A DNA stretch of 47,593 nt, from contig CAMWHE010000013.1 of assembly GCA_947173955.1 (NCBI GenBank), forward strand, positions 1 through 47,593. The letters are read 5' to 3'. The position numbers were made by a program, and so were the translations under genes. The DNA is from an uncultured Bacteroidales bacterium (lineage in GTDB: Bacteria > Bacteroidota > Bacteroidia > Bacteroidales > Muribaculaceae). Within the stretch, counting starts at the first letter, position 1; each line of letters opens with the position of its first letter. Positions 1 through 7,582 of the stretch are shown here, one piece after another. The notes under the pieces are model-generated. The model searched no databases. It saw only the letters and a list, made by a program, of their open reading frames with translations, and was not told the origin of the DNA.

Positions 1-1
1 C

Positions 2-118
2 ATGATGTCTTACGACCCTTCGACCATCACTACCTGCACTGCCGCTACCGAAGCCATACACGCAATGCGCGACTACTTCCGGCCATATATCGAGCGCGCC
101 CGCCAGTACAAGCACTAA
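2..118 (+). CDS. C-terminal end of an unidentified protein (cut by window edge)
   Basis: An open frame runs from the window edge to a TAA at 116-118. The last 38 residues end in DYFRPYIERARQYKH. The frame has codon use like its neighbours and is followed by an 82-bp gap holding a promoter-like box for the next gene, so it is probably the 3' end of a real upstream gene. The family could not be recognised from this fragment, and the two ATG codons at its start could be internal. Confidence 0.5.
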   Translation: MMSYDPSTITTCTAATEAIHAMRDYFRPYIERARQYKH

Positions 119-169
119 GTCAAGAGCGACTAAGCCACGCAGGGACTTTTATTTTTCAATCGGATTTTG

Positions 170-177
170 TATTTTTG
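170..177 (+). promoter_or_regulatory. -7 box TATTTTTG upstream of the DJ-1 family gene
   Basis: TATTTTTG matches the Bacteroidetes -7 consensus TAnnTTTG and lies 23 bp before the ATG at 201. No clear TTTG at the -33 position is visible, so the call rests on the -7 box and its placement. Confidence 0.5.
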
Positions 178-200
178 AAGCGATATAGAAATACCGAACG

Positions 201-752
201 ATGAATACAAGTTACCTTTTCCTTGCTGAGGGCTTCGAAGAAATAGAAGCTTTAGCTACTGTAGACATATTGCGCCGTGCCGGCATGGCGGTTGAAACCG
301 TGTCAATCACATCAGATCCCGAGGTCATCGGCGCGCATGGTGTCACTGTCGTTGCCGACAGAGTTATTGCCGATATCGATGCCGGGACAGCCCCCTGGCT
401 GATATTGCCCGGCGGTCTCCCCGGCGCTACCAATCTTGCCGTCTGCGTGGAGCTCGTCGAGATGCTGAAAAGTCAGGTCAAGGCCGGTCGTTGTGTAGCC
501 GCTATCTGCGCTTCTCCGGCAATGGTTCTCGGACCGATCGGTCTTCTCAAGGGGCACAAGGCAACCTGCTATCCCGGATGTGAGGGCGCTTGTGACCATC
601 CCGATTTTACCGGTCAGCCGGTAGAAGTCGACGGACAGATCATCACAGGCAAAGGCCCCGGCTTTACGTTCCGGTTCGCGCTTGCAATCGTGGAAAAGAC
701 GCTCGGCAAGGAGGCGGCTGCCCAGGTAGCCGGCGGAATGCTGTTGATCTGA
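201..752 (+). CDS. DJ-1/PfpI (YajL-like) family protein
   Basis: This 183-residue protein has the usual length of the DJ-1/YajL family, class I glutamine amidotransferase-like proteins linked to carbonyl-stress repair or chaperone roles. The nucleophile elbow AAICASPAMVL places the redox-active cysteine at Cys103, and the acidic partner is in GFEEIE (Glu13/Glu14), as in human DJ-1 Glu18/Cys106. ILPGGLPGATNL is the typical glycine-rich strand-loop. No signal peptide is seen, so it should be cytosolic. It is monocistronic: its stop is one base from the stop of the convergent transporter gene. The exact substrate of this subfamily cannot be read from sequence; older labels call it a thiazole biosynthesis protein, which is not supported. 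Confidence 0.9.
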   Translation: MNTSYLFLAEGFEEIEALATVDILRRAGMAVETVSITSDPEVIGAHGVTVVADRVIADIDAGTAPWLILPGGLPGATNLAVCVELVEMLKSQVKAGRCVAAICASPAMVLGPIGLLKGHKATCYPGCEGACDHPDFTGQPVEVDGQIITGKGPGFTFRFALAIVEKTLGKEAAAQVAGGMLLI

Positions 753-753
753 T

Positions 754-2472
754 TCAGCCTATAATCGACACGAGGATGCCTGAGAGTATCAGCACGATAC
801 TGCTGACGGCATAAGTGACCGTATATCCGATGGCAGGCAGGGAGCTGTCAAGGCTGTCCTGAATCGCACCCAGAGCTGCAACAGCATTGCGGCTGCCTGC
901 CACGCATCCCAAGGCAACGGCAGCAGGGAAACGGAACAGCTTGTTGGCTATAAATATAGAGATGATCAGCGGCAGGGTAGTGCAGGCTATTCCGACGAAG
1001 AAGAGCGAGAAGCCTACCTGATGTAGTCCCGATATAAACGTCGGTCCGGCGGTAATACCTACTACAGCAATAAAGATGTTCAGGCCGGCATTGTCGAGAA
1101 ACCAGATGACTGACGACGGAATGTGCCCGACGGTAGGACGCTTTGATCTCAGCCAGCTCATGACCAGGCCGGCCAGGATAGCCCCGCCGCTGGTGCTCAG
1201 CGAGAGTGGAATGCCGCCCAGATGCAGGGTAAGCGATCCCAGAATGCATCCTATGACAATGCCGAGGCTGATAAATGTGATGTCGGTCGAGTCGGTGGCG
1301 CGGTCGGAAAAACCGATTTCCGGTACGGCCACATTGACATCCTGAGCCAGTCCGACGAGTGTGATCACATCCCCTTTCTGGAGCTTCAGCCGGTTGCGGA
1401 GCGGCATCACAAGGTCGTTGCGCTTGACTTTGTGGATCATCACTCCCTTCATGAATGGCTGTTGCTTGAGCTGTCCTACGGTCAGCCCGGCAGCTCCTGA
1501 TTTGGAGACGGTCACGGGCAGATTCTCGGCAGCAAAGTTGAGCAGTTCGTGGTCAGTGACTTCCGGACCAACCCATCCGGCCTCCTCTATGATAGTCTCG
1601 CGGCGTCCGCTCAGAACTATTATGTCGCCTTTACGTACTTTCAGATCCGGCTCCGGGTCGCGCATCTCCCCTTTGATGCGTAGCCGCTCTACGAAGTGGC
1701 GCAGGTTGCGCCCGGAGATGTGATCCTCGATCTCGCTGACCGTGCGCGGATGAGTGAAGAAGTCGGATTCGGCTCTGTAGGCACGGAATGAGATAGGGCG
1801 GTTGGCTACTACCTGGCCGGGTTCGACGGCAACTTCGCCGGAATCCATTTCCGCTTCAAGAGCGGCGGTCTCGGCCTTGACTTTCGATAGTCCGCCGAGT
1901 AGTCGTGGCCCGAGATTGGCTATGATCCATGCGGTTCCGATAGTGCCGAATATATAGGTGACGGCGTAGCAGGCCGGTATGATACTGATGAGCTGCTGTT
2001 TCTCGGCAGCCGTGCCGTCCATCGACTGGATTGTCTCCGTACCTACTCCGATGGCGGCCGAGACAGTCTGCGATCCGGCGAAGATGCCTATAGTCGCTCC
2101 TTTGCCATAGCCCATCAGCCGGGATATCACTACCACCACGGCCACGCAGATGAGCGCTTCGACGAGTGCGAAGCAGATTTGCTTCAGACCATCTCCCTTG
2201 AGCGAACGGAAAAACTGCGGCCCCACACGATAACCGATAGCGAAGAGGAATGTCAGGAACGCCATGCTCTTGACCGAGTCCGGAATTGGTATATCCATCT
2301 GGCCGATGACTACACCGACTATCAGGGTGGCTGTCACAGGTCCCAGTGAGAATGACCCCAGCCTCAGGCTGCCGAGCCAGAATCCTATGCCGAGGGTTAG
2401 AAATATCGGTATGACAGGATTGGCTCTGAACAGGTCTGCGAGCCAATAACCCAGGTCGTAAAGCGGCTCCAT
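754..2472 (-). CDS. AspT/YidE-type transporter with two TrkA-C domains
   Basis: This 572-residue integral membrane protein has the split layout of the AspT/YidE/YbjL family. An N-terminal block of about five membrane helices (residues 15-200) starts with ANPVIPIFLTLGIGFWLG. Two consecutive TrkA-C (RCK_C) cytosolic modules follow (about 215-300 and 305-385), both ending in phrases such as LKVRKGDIIVLSG and LKLQKGDVITLVG. A second helix block (about 395-572) completes it. Family members exchange aspartate and alanine or remain uncharacterised, and the substrate here is unknown. The gene lies 3 bp downstream of the outer-membrane barrel gene on the same strand, so the two are probably co-transcribed. 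A shared role in small-acid transport is only suggested by that context. Confidence 0.88.
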   Translation of the reverse strand: MEPLYDLGYWLADLFRANPVIPIFLTLGIGFWLGSLRLGSFSLGPVTATLIVGVVIGQMDIPIPDSVKSMAFLTFLFAIGYRVGPQFFRSLKGDGLKQICFALVEALICVAVVVVISRLMGYGKGATIGIFAGSQTVSAAIGVGTETIQSMDGTAAEKQQLISIIPACYAVTYIFGTIGTAWIIANLGPRLLGGLSKVKAETAALEAEMDSGEVAVEPGQVVANRPISFRAYRAESDFFTHPRTVSEIEDHISGRNLRHFVERLRIKGEMRDPEPDLKVRKGDIIVLSGRRETIIEEAGWVGPEVTDHELLNFAAENLPVTVSKSGAAGLTVGQLKQQPFMKGVMIHKVKRNDLVMPLRNRLKLQKGDVITLVGLAQDVNVAVPEIGFSDRATDSTDITFISLGIVIGCILGSLTLHLGGIPLSLSTSGGAILAGLVMSWLRSKRPTVGHIPSSVIWFLDNAGLNIFIAVVGITAGPTFISGLHQVGFSLFFVGIACTTLPLIISIFIANKLFRFPAAVALGCVAGSRNAVAALGAIQDSLDSSLPAIGYTVTYAVSSIVLILSGILVSIIG

Positions 2473-2475
2473 GAC

Positions 2476-3009
2476 TTAGAATGCGTAGCCTATGCCGACT
2501 GCAAAGTCGCCGGTCGAAGTGTGCTTCGCGCCGACCCATTTACCCTCAAACCGTAGTTTGAGCGTAGAGGTGATCAGTACATCTATACCTCCGCCGAGAT
2601 TGAGGCCGAATTTATTGTCGCGCCGTGTGACGTCGTCTGTCTCGTCAGTTGAACGTGCCATTTTGCCGGGATGATAATTCCACGACGTATAGTTTATACC
2701 TGCCAGCGGGTAGACATTGACACGACCTGACTTGCTGACAGCAAACGGAAAATGCACATTGAGATTGATAGCGAGCGCGTCCGTGCCTTTCCTGCGTGCT
2801 ATGTATGTAAGGTCGGGGGCGATGCGCACTATCTTCGATGCGCGGTATTGGAAAAATATACCGGCCTCGGCGCTGTGATTGCGCGTGTCGTAGCCCGCGA
2901 GGATGCCGAGTGTCTTGCGGGGGAGCTGAGGCTCCGAGGCCGAGAGAGTCGAATTTGAAGCAAAAGTGATGATAGTCAGCAGAAAAGCTAAGAATTTGAT
3001 AGATTTCAT
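2476..3009 (-). CDS. Small outer-membrane beta-barrel protein
   Basis: The 177-residue product starts with a signal peptide (KSIKFLAFLLTIITFASNS). It continues with alternating amphipathic strands such as LGILAGYDTRNHS, YPLAGINYTS, FGLNLGGGIDV and LKLRFEGKWV, and ends in a terminal aromatic strand GIGYAF. This is the pattern of an eight-stranded OmpA-like or Omp_b-brl barrel. The final Phe is a typical BAM recognition end. No peptidoglycan-binding domain follows, so the barrel is the whole mature protein. It is the first gene of a two-gene unit with the transporter downstream and has a perfect -7 box 24 bp before its start. Its function is unknown. Confidence 0.75.
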   Translation of the reverse strand: MKSIKFLAFLLTIITFASNSTLSASEPQLPRKTLGILAGYDTRNHSAEAGIFFQYRASKIVRIAPDLTYIARRKGTDALAINLNVHFPFAVSKSGRVNVYPLAGINYTSWNYHPGKMARSTDETDDVTRRDNKFGLNLGGGIDVLITSTLKLRFEGKWVGAKHTSTGDFAVGIGYAF

Positions 3010-3032
3010 CGGTCGTGTTTGTGTTAGTGAGT

Positions 3033-3040
3033 CAAAGTTA
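3033..3040 (-). promoter_or_regulatory. -7 box TAACTTTG for the barrel-transporter unit
   Basis: Read on the minus strand this is TAACTTTG, a perfect TAnnTTTG box 24 bp upstream of the ATG at 3009. It is divergent from the ung promoter 22 bp away. Confidence 0.6.
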
Positions 3041-3062
3041 CAACAATCTGAAGGAATTTTTG

Positions 3063-3070
3063 TAACTTCG
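3063..3070 (+). promoter_or_regulatory. -7 box TAACTTCG for the ung operon
   Basis: TAACTTCG differs from TAnnTTTG at one base. With initiation about 7 nt downstream, the transcript would begin near 3077. That excludes the GTG at 3073 as a start and favours the ATG at 3097. Confidence 0.5.
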
Positions 3071-3096
3071 CAGTGAAAATTTTTTATAACCAGCAG

Positions 3097-3759
3097 ATGG
3101 ACGTTAAAATCGAACAGTCGTGGAAGGAACGCCTCTCGTCAGAGTGGTCGAAGCCTTATTTCGAAGCTCTGACCGCCAGAGTCAGGGCGGAGTATGCCGC
3201 CGGCGAGGTATTCCCGCCCGGCAGCCGTATCTTCGCGGCGCTCGATACGACACCTTTCGAGGCCGTCAAGGTAGTCATACTCGGTCAGGATCCGTATCAC
3301 GACACCGGGCAGGCCAACGGATTATGCTTCTCCGTTGCCCCCGGAGTGGCGATGCCTCCTTCGCTTGTCAATATTTTCAAGGAGGTCAGCGACGACACAG
3401 GTGCGCCGACCCCGGCTGACGGCGACCTTACCCGCTGGGCCCGGCAGGGAGTCCTGCTGCTCAACTCAATTCTGACCGTGCGCGCTCATGCCGCCGCCTC
3501 ACATCGCGATATAGGCTGGGAGCAGTTTACTGATGCTGTGATCCGCGCGCTGGCCGAGGAGCGGAGCGGCCTTGTATTCATGCTGTGGGGCAGCTACGCC
3601 ATACGCAAAGGCGCGTTCATCGACCGCAACCGCCACCTTGTCCTTGAGTCGCCCCATCCGTCGCCACTCTCGGCCTACCGCGGATTCTTCGGTAATCATC
3701 ATTTTTCGCGGGCCAACAGTTATCTGCAGTCGCATAACCAAACTCCTATCCGATGGTAA
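3097..3759 (+). CDS. ung: Uracil-DNA glycosylase (family 1)
   Basis: The enzyme removes uracil from DNA as the first step of base-excision repair. Starting at ATG 3097 gives 220 residues, the usual length of the Bacteroidetes enzyme. The frame extends upstream to a GTG at 3073, but that codon overlaps the promoter box. Motif I GQDPYHD is at residues 63-69, with the catalytic water-activating Asp65. The uracil-pocket phrase LLNSILTVRA follows, and the Leu-intercalation motif HPSPLS starts at His187. All key residues are present. The gene opens a run of six plus-strand genes, and its last 7 bp overlap the start of the next gene, which implies coupled translation. Confidence 0.96.
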   Translation: MDVKIEQSWKERLSSEWSKPYFEALTARVRAEYAAGEVFPPGSRIFAALDTTPFEAVKVVILGQDPYHDTGQANGLCFSVAPGVAMPPSLVNIFKEVSDDTGAPTPADGDLTRWARQGVLLLNSILTVRAHAAASHRDIGWEQFTDAVIRALAEERSGLVFMLWGSYAIRKGAFIDRNRHLVLESPHPSPLSAYRGFFGNHHFSRANSYLQSHNQTPIRW

Positions 3760-5015
3760 GGCGCCTGCTGACATCGTTTTTAGTGCTTTCCGCAGCATTC
3801 GTTTGCCGTGCCGCCCGTACTGCCGACACGCGTACGGCCATCTTTGACCCGGATTTCTCGACATTGCAGGTCTTTGTTGACGATGATCTTCTGGCTGATC
3901 CCGTCATCACCCTTGACGGAAGCCGTCGGCTGACCGTCGAATTTGACGAGCGTGCCTCGGATGTCAGGTATATGCGCTACGCGCTGACCCACTGCAATGC
4001 CGACTGGCAGCCATCGTCGCTGATAGCCATAGAATATGTCGACGGATTCAATGAGGGGACAGTCGATGACTACGACTTCTCACGTGCTACGACAGTACAG
4101 TATGTTCACTATCGTATTTCTCTGCCTAATGATCAGGTTGCCATCACACATTCCGGCAACTATCTTCTGCGGGTCTATGACGAGTCGGATCCGGATGCTA
4201 CGCTTCTTCAGGCCCGTTTCAGAGTTACGGAGCAGAGTGTAGGCATCGGAGCCGAAGTGACTTCCCGGACTGATGTCGACTACAACCGCTCGCATCAGCA
4301 GCTCAGCGTATCGGTCGATCCCGGCCAGCTGCCCGTGCAGGATGCGTTCAATGACTTTAAGCTGGTCATTACGCAGAATAATCGTCCTGACAATGCGCGC
4401 ATACTGAGCCATCCGCTCCGTCTGCGGGGGAATGTCCTGATCTACGAGCATATGCCCGAGCTGATCTTTGACGGAGGCAACGAGTACCGGCGCTTCGAGA
4501 CGGTATCGCTGCGCGTGCCGTCGATGAATATCGAGTCTGTGGCGTACCAATATCCCTATTATCATGCGGCAGTCTCCGCCGATGGCGTGAGAGCTTATGA
4601 TCCGTATTCCTACGACAGCACTCAGGGCGGACGCTATGTCGTCCGGGAGAGCGATTCCGCCGACAGCAGCACCGAGGCCGACTATGTAATCACCTATTTT
4701 ACGCTCTTTATGCCGCAGCTTCAGGGTGCGGATATCTATGTGGAGGGCGACCTGACCAACCGGCGACTCGACGACACTTCACGGATGCGTTACAATCCCG
4801 ACACCGAAGCCTACGAAAAAGCCATTCTGCTCAAACAGGGGTCTTATAATTATCAGTATCTGGCCGTCCCCCATGGAGCGGCAACCGGTCTGACAGCTAC
4901 TGTCGAGGGCAATTTCTATAACACGGGCAACGAGTATCAGATAGCAGTCTACCGTCGTCTCCCCTCGGAGCGAGCCGACCGTCTGCTCGGCTACACTACA
5001 ATAACAATGCAATGA
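3753..5015 (+). CDS. DUF5103 protein (type IX secretion plug-like)
   Basis: This 420-residue exported protein starts with a signal peptide (VRRLLTSFLVLSAAFVCRA). The N-terminal half matches the DUF5103 family, the first domain of which has been named the type IX secretion system plug domain. Recognisable phrases are LTVEFDERASDVRYMRYALTHC, the NADWQPSSLIAIEYVDGFNEG block and LQARFRVTEQSVGIGAEV. The C-terminal part (about residues 310-415) contains a carbohydrate-binding-module-like sandwich, seen in GADIYVEGDLTNRRLDD. In family members the protein occludes or partners the SprA translocon. No other T9SS gene is visible here, so the link is family-based. It overlaps ung by 7 bp and the DUF3109 gene by 4 bp (ATGA). 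Confidence 0.82.
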   Translation: MVRRLLTSFLVLSAAFVCRAARTADTRTAIFDPDFSTLQVFVDDDLLADPVITLDGSRRLTVEFDERASDVRYMRYALTHCNADWQPSSLIAIEYVDGFNEGTVDDYDFSRATTVQYVHYRISLPNDQVAITHSGNYLLRVYDESDPDATLLQARFRVTEQSVGIGAEVTSRTDVDYNRSHQQLSVSVDPGQLPVQDAFNDFKLVITQNNRPDNARILSHPLRLRGNVLIYEHMPELIFDGGNEYRRFETVSLRVPSMNIESVAYQYPYYHAAVSADGVRAYDPYSYDSTQGGRYVVRESDSADSSTEADYVITYFTLFMPQLQGADIYVEGDLTNRRLDDTSRMRYNPDTEAYEKAILLKQGSYNYQYLAVPHGAATGLTATVEGNFYNTGNEYQIAVYRRLPSERADRLLGYTTITMQ

Positions 5016-5611
5016 AAGAAGAAACCTATATGTTTCAGATACAAAATACATTAGTCAGCCTTGACCTCGCGGAGCGATTTTTCTGCTGCGACCTTGAAGC
5101 CTGCAAAGGCGAATGCTGTATAGAAGGCGACGCCGGAGCTCCGGTGACCGAGGCGGAAGTTGCCGAGATTGAAAAGGCGCTCCCTGTGATAGCTGAAGAT
5201 ATGCTCCCGGCCGGGCGGCGCGAGGTCGAGGAAAACGGAGTGAGCTACATCGACTGCGAGGGGGACCGGGTGACCACGATTGTCGACGGTCGCAACTGTG
5301 CTTTCACCTGTTATGCTCCCGGCGGCGTCTGCCTGTGCGCTATCGAAAAGGCCCGTCTTGCCGGTAAAATCGAGTTCCGCAAGCCGATTTCCTGTTATCT
5401 CTATCCTGTCAGAGTGACCGAGTATCCGACATTCACTGCTGTCAACTATCACCGGTGGAAGATATGCCGGAGCGCGGAGGCTAACGGCCGGCGGCTTGGA
5501 ATCCGTCTCTATGAGTTTCTCAAAGAGCCTCTGACAGAGCGCTTCGGCAAGGAATGGTATGACGAGCTTGCTCTCTGCTGCAGCGAGTATCTGAAAGCTT
5601 ATTCCGAATAA
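5012..5611 (+). CDS. DUF3109 family cysteine-cluster protein
   Basis: This 199-residue soluble protein has a dense cysteine cluster near its N terminus, FCCDLEACKGECC (Cys25, 26, 31, 35, 36), followed by CAFTCYAPGGVCLCA and single Cys residues at CYLYPVR and KICRS. That arrangement is typical of the DUF3109 family, related to YkgJ-type zinc or iron-sulfur cluster proteins. Function is unknown, and metal binding is inferred from the cysteine pattern. The first ATG (5012) overlaps the preceding stop. A second in-frame ATG at 5030 (MFQIQNTLVSL) may be the real start, because homologous proteins usually begin close to that segment. It sits in the same transcription unit as the DUF5103 and M23-like genes. 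Confidence 0.85.
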   Translation: MKEETYMFQIQNTLVSLDLAERFFCCDLEACKGECCIEGDAGAPVTEAEVAEIEKALPVIAEDMLPAGRREVEENGVSYIDCEGDRVTTIVDGRNCAFTCYAPGGVCLCAIEKARLAGKIEFRKPISCYLYPVRVTEYPTFTAVNYHRWKICRSAEANGRRLGIRLYEFLKEPLTERFGKEWYDELALCCSEYLKAYSE

Positions 5612-5636
5612 TCAATCAACCTCTAACCTGATTCCT

Positions 5637-6557
5637 ATGGCCGACAAAAAGAAAGAGAAGGTAGTCGTCACGAAAGTCAAGGTAGGCGACGTCCGCGTAA
5701 AGATGGATACGGCGGGACATCTCAAAGTCCGTCCGCGCCGCTATCGGCTGACACTGCAGAATGAGTCGTCTATGCGCCCGCGTATATCCTTTACGGCAAG
5801 CCGCGGAGTGATGATCATTGGCTCGATTGTGGGAGCGCTTGTGCTGGCTGTCATCGGCGCTCTGCTGCTCGGCACGACTCCGCTGCGCAGCGTTCTGCCC
5901 GGCTATCTGAAAAGGGGGCAGCGGTCGGAGCTGTATGTTATGTCGGAAAAGATTGATTCGCTTAATCAGGAGTCGGCTGTCAACCGGGCATACATAGACA
6001 ATATTGCGGCGGTGTTCAGTGCTGACGTTGATCTTGACAGCGTACGCCGGGCGACTGAGGAGGCACTCGCTGCCACGACGTTGCCTCTCGACTCGCTCCT
6101 TGCCACCAGTCAGGAAGAGCTCGACTTCGTGCGCCACTATGAACAGCGCGAGCGGTTCAACGCATCGATCCTTTCGCCGATTGCGGCCGAAGGCATGATT
6201 TTCTACGCGCCTGTTTCGGCTTCGCCTCTTATGGAATCGGTAGATGCAACCGGCCGTGTCACGCTGCAGTTGCCGGCATCGTCGCCCGTATCGGCGATGT
6301 ATCGCGGCACGGTAGTCGATGCATACTACACTCCATCCCAAGGGTACACGGTTGTGGTTCAGCATCCTAACGAATTTATCACGCGCTATTCCGGCATGGC
6401 CACAAAGCTTGTCGACCGCGGACAGAAGGTCAAGACCGGCGAGCGCATCGGACTTACGACGCCCTCTTCTACCGAGGACTCCAAGCGTCTTCCCGTCACC
6501 CTGGAGATGTGGCACAACGGGACGCAACTTAATCCTAAACAATACGTAACATTCTGA
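5637..6557 (+). CDS. Membrane-anchored LytM/M23-like protein, degenerate active site
   Basis: This 306-residue protein has a basic cytosolic N terminus, one membrane helix at about residues 57-79 and a periplasmic coiled-coil stretch (about 95-175). It ends in a LytM/M23 peptidase fold (about 210-306: YRGTVVDAY, YTVVVQHPN, VKTGERIGLT, LPVTLEMW). Active M23 enzymes bind zinc with HxxxD and HxH. Here the first motif is absent and the last strand reads LEMW in place of HVHF-like text, so it is probably catalytically dead. EnvC/NlpD-type dead LytM proteins activate amidases, and a similar scaffold role is plausible but inferred. It precedes tsaD by only 4 bp. Confidence 0.8.
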   Translation: MADKKKEKVVVTKVKVGDVRVKMDTAGHLKVRPRRYRLTLQNESSMRPRISFTASRGVMIIGSIVGALVLAVIGALLLGTTPLRSVLPGYLKRGQRSELYVMSEKIDSLNQESAVNRAYIDNIAAVFSADVDLDSVRRATEEALAATTLPLDSLLATSQEELDFVRHYEQRERFNASILSPIAAEGMIFYAPVSASPLMESVDATGRVTLQLPASSPVSAMYRGTVVDAYYTPSQGYTVVVQHPNEFITRYSGMATKLVDRGQKVKTGERIGLTTPSSTEDSKRLPVTLEMWHNGTQLNPKQYVTF

Positions 6558-6561
6558 TAAA

Positions 6562-7578
6562 ATGAGTATAACAATACTTGGTATAGAATCTTCATGCGAC
6601 GATACAAGTGCCGCCGTAATCCGCGACGGTATCCTCATGAGCAATGTGATAGCCTCTCAGAAGGTGCATGAGGAATACGGCGGTGTCGTTCCCGAGCTGG
6701 CCTCTCGCGCCCATCAGCAGAATATTGTCCCTGTGGTCGATGCCGCTCTCAAACGGGCCGGCATAGACCGTCATGATCTTGACGCAATTGCCTTTACCCG
6801 GGGACCCGGACTGCTGGGATCGCTGCTTGTCGGCACTTCTTTCGCAAAGGGTCTCTCGCTCGGACTGAGAATACCGATCGTCGATGTCAATCATCTGCAC
6901 GGCCATGTCCTCAGCCACTTTGTCAGAAGAAATCCTGATGATGTCGTACCCGAATTCCCGTTTCTCTGTCTGCTGATATCGGGCGGAAACTCGCAGATCG
7001 TGCTCGTGCGCAGCTATAATGACATGGAGATACTCGGCCAGACTATTGACGATGCGGCCGGAGAAGCATTCGACAAATGCGCCAAGGTGATGGGACTCCC
7101 TTATCCCGGCGGTCCATATATTGATCGTCTTGCCGCCGAGGGGGATGCAAAGCGTTTCCGCTTCGCCAAGCCTCACATCCCGGGACTCGACTACAGTTTC
7201 AGCGGACTCAAGACCTCCTTCCTCTATACGCTTCGTGACGAGCTCAAGGCTGATCCCGATTTCCTGAAAAACAATATGGCTGATCTGGCTGCCTCGCTTC
7301 AGGCTACAATAATTGACATTCTTCTCCATAAGCTCGACTTGGCTGTGAAGCAGACCGGGGTCAGGACGGTAGCCATCGGCGGAGGTGTCTCGGCCAATTC
7401 GGGCGTCAGAAAAGCTGTTGCCGAATACTGCGAAAAACATGGACTGACCGCTTTCATTCCCGAAAGGGCGTTTACGACCGATAATGCCGCGATGGTAGCT
7501 ATCGCCGGCTATTACAAATATCTCGACAAGGATTTCTGCCGCTACGATGCGGCTCCATTCGCGAGAGTTACAATGTAG
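6562..7578 (+). CDS. tsaD: tRNA N6-adenosine threonylcarbamoyltransferase
   Basis: TsaD transfers the threonylcarbamoyl group to A37 of ANN-decoding tRNAs, together with TsaB and TsaE. The 338-residue length is standard. The N terminus ILGIESSCDDTSAAVI is the phosphate-1 motif of the ASKHA fold. The metal-binding HxxxH motif is His111-His115 in HLHGHVLSHF, and the C-terminal motif FTTDNAAMVAIAGY supplies the last metal ligand Asp. The middle holds the SGGNSQIVLV and FSFSGLKTS-like phrases (here YSFSGLKTS). It is cytosolic and essential in most bacteria. It lies 4 bp after the M23-like gene and 4 bp before cinA, so all three are surely co-transcribed. Confidence 0.97.
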   Translation: MSITILGIESSCDDTSAAVIRDGILMSNVIASQKVHEEYGGVVPELASRAHQQNIVPVVDAALKRAGIDRHDLDAIAFTRGPGLLGSLLVGTSFAKGLSLGLRIPIVDVNHLHGHVLSHFVRRNPDDVVPEFPFLCLLISGGNSQIVLVRSYNDMEILGQTIDDAAGEAFDKCAKVMGLPYPGGPYIDRLAAEGDAKRFRFAKPHIPGLDYSFSGLKTSFLYTLRDELKADPDFLKNNMADLAASLQATIIDILLHKLDLAVKQTGVRTVAIGGGVSANSGVRKAVAEYCEKHGLTAFIPERAFTTDNAAMVAIAGYYKYLDKDFCRYDAAPFARVTM

Positions 7579-7582
7579 CACT

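Noticed and set aside
3073..3096. GTG start for ung
   Set aside because: It sits at the promoter -7 box, upstream of the likely transcription start; ATG 3097 gives the family length of 220.
5616..6644. 342-residue open frame on the minus strand
   Set aside because: It lies opposite the M23-like gene and the tsaD start, has arginine-rich composition without any domain, and is a shadow of the GC-rich coding strand.
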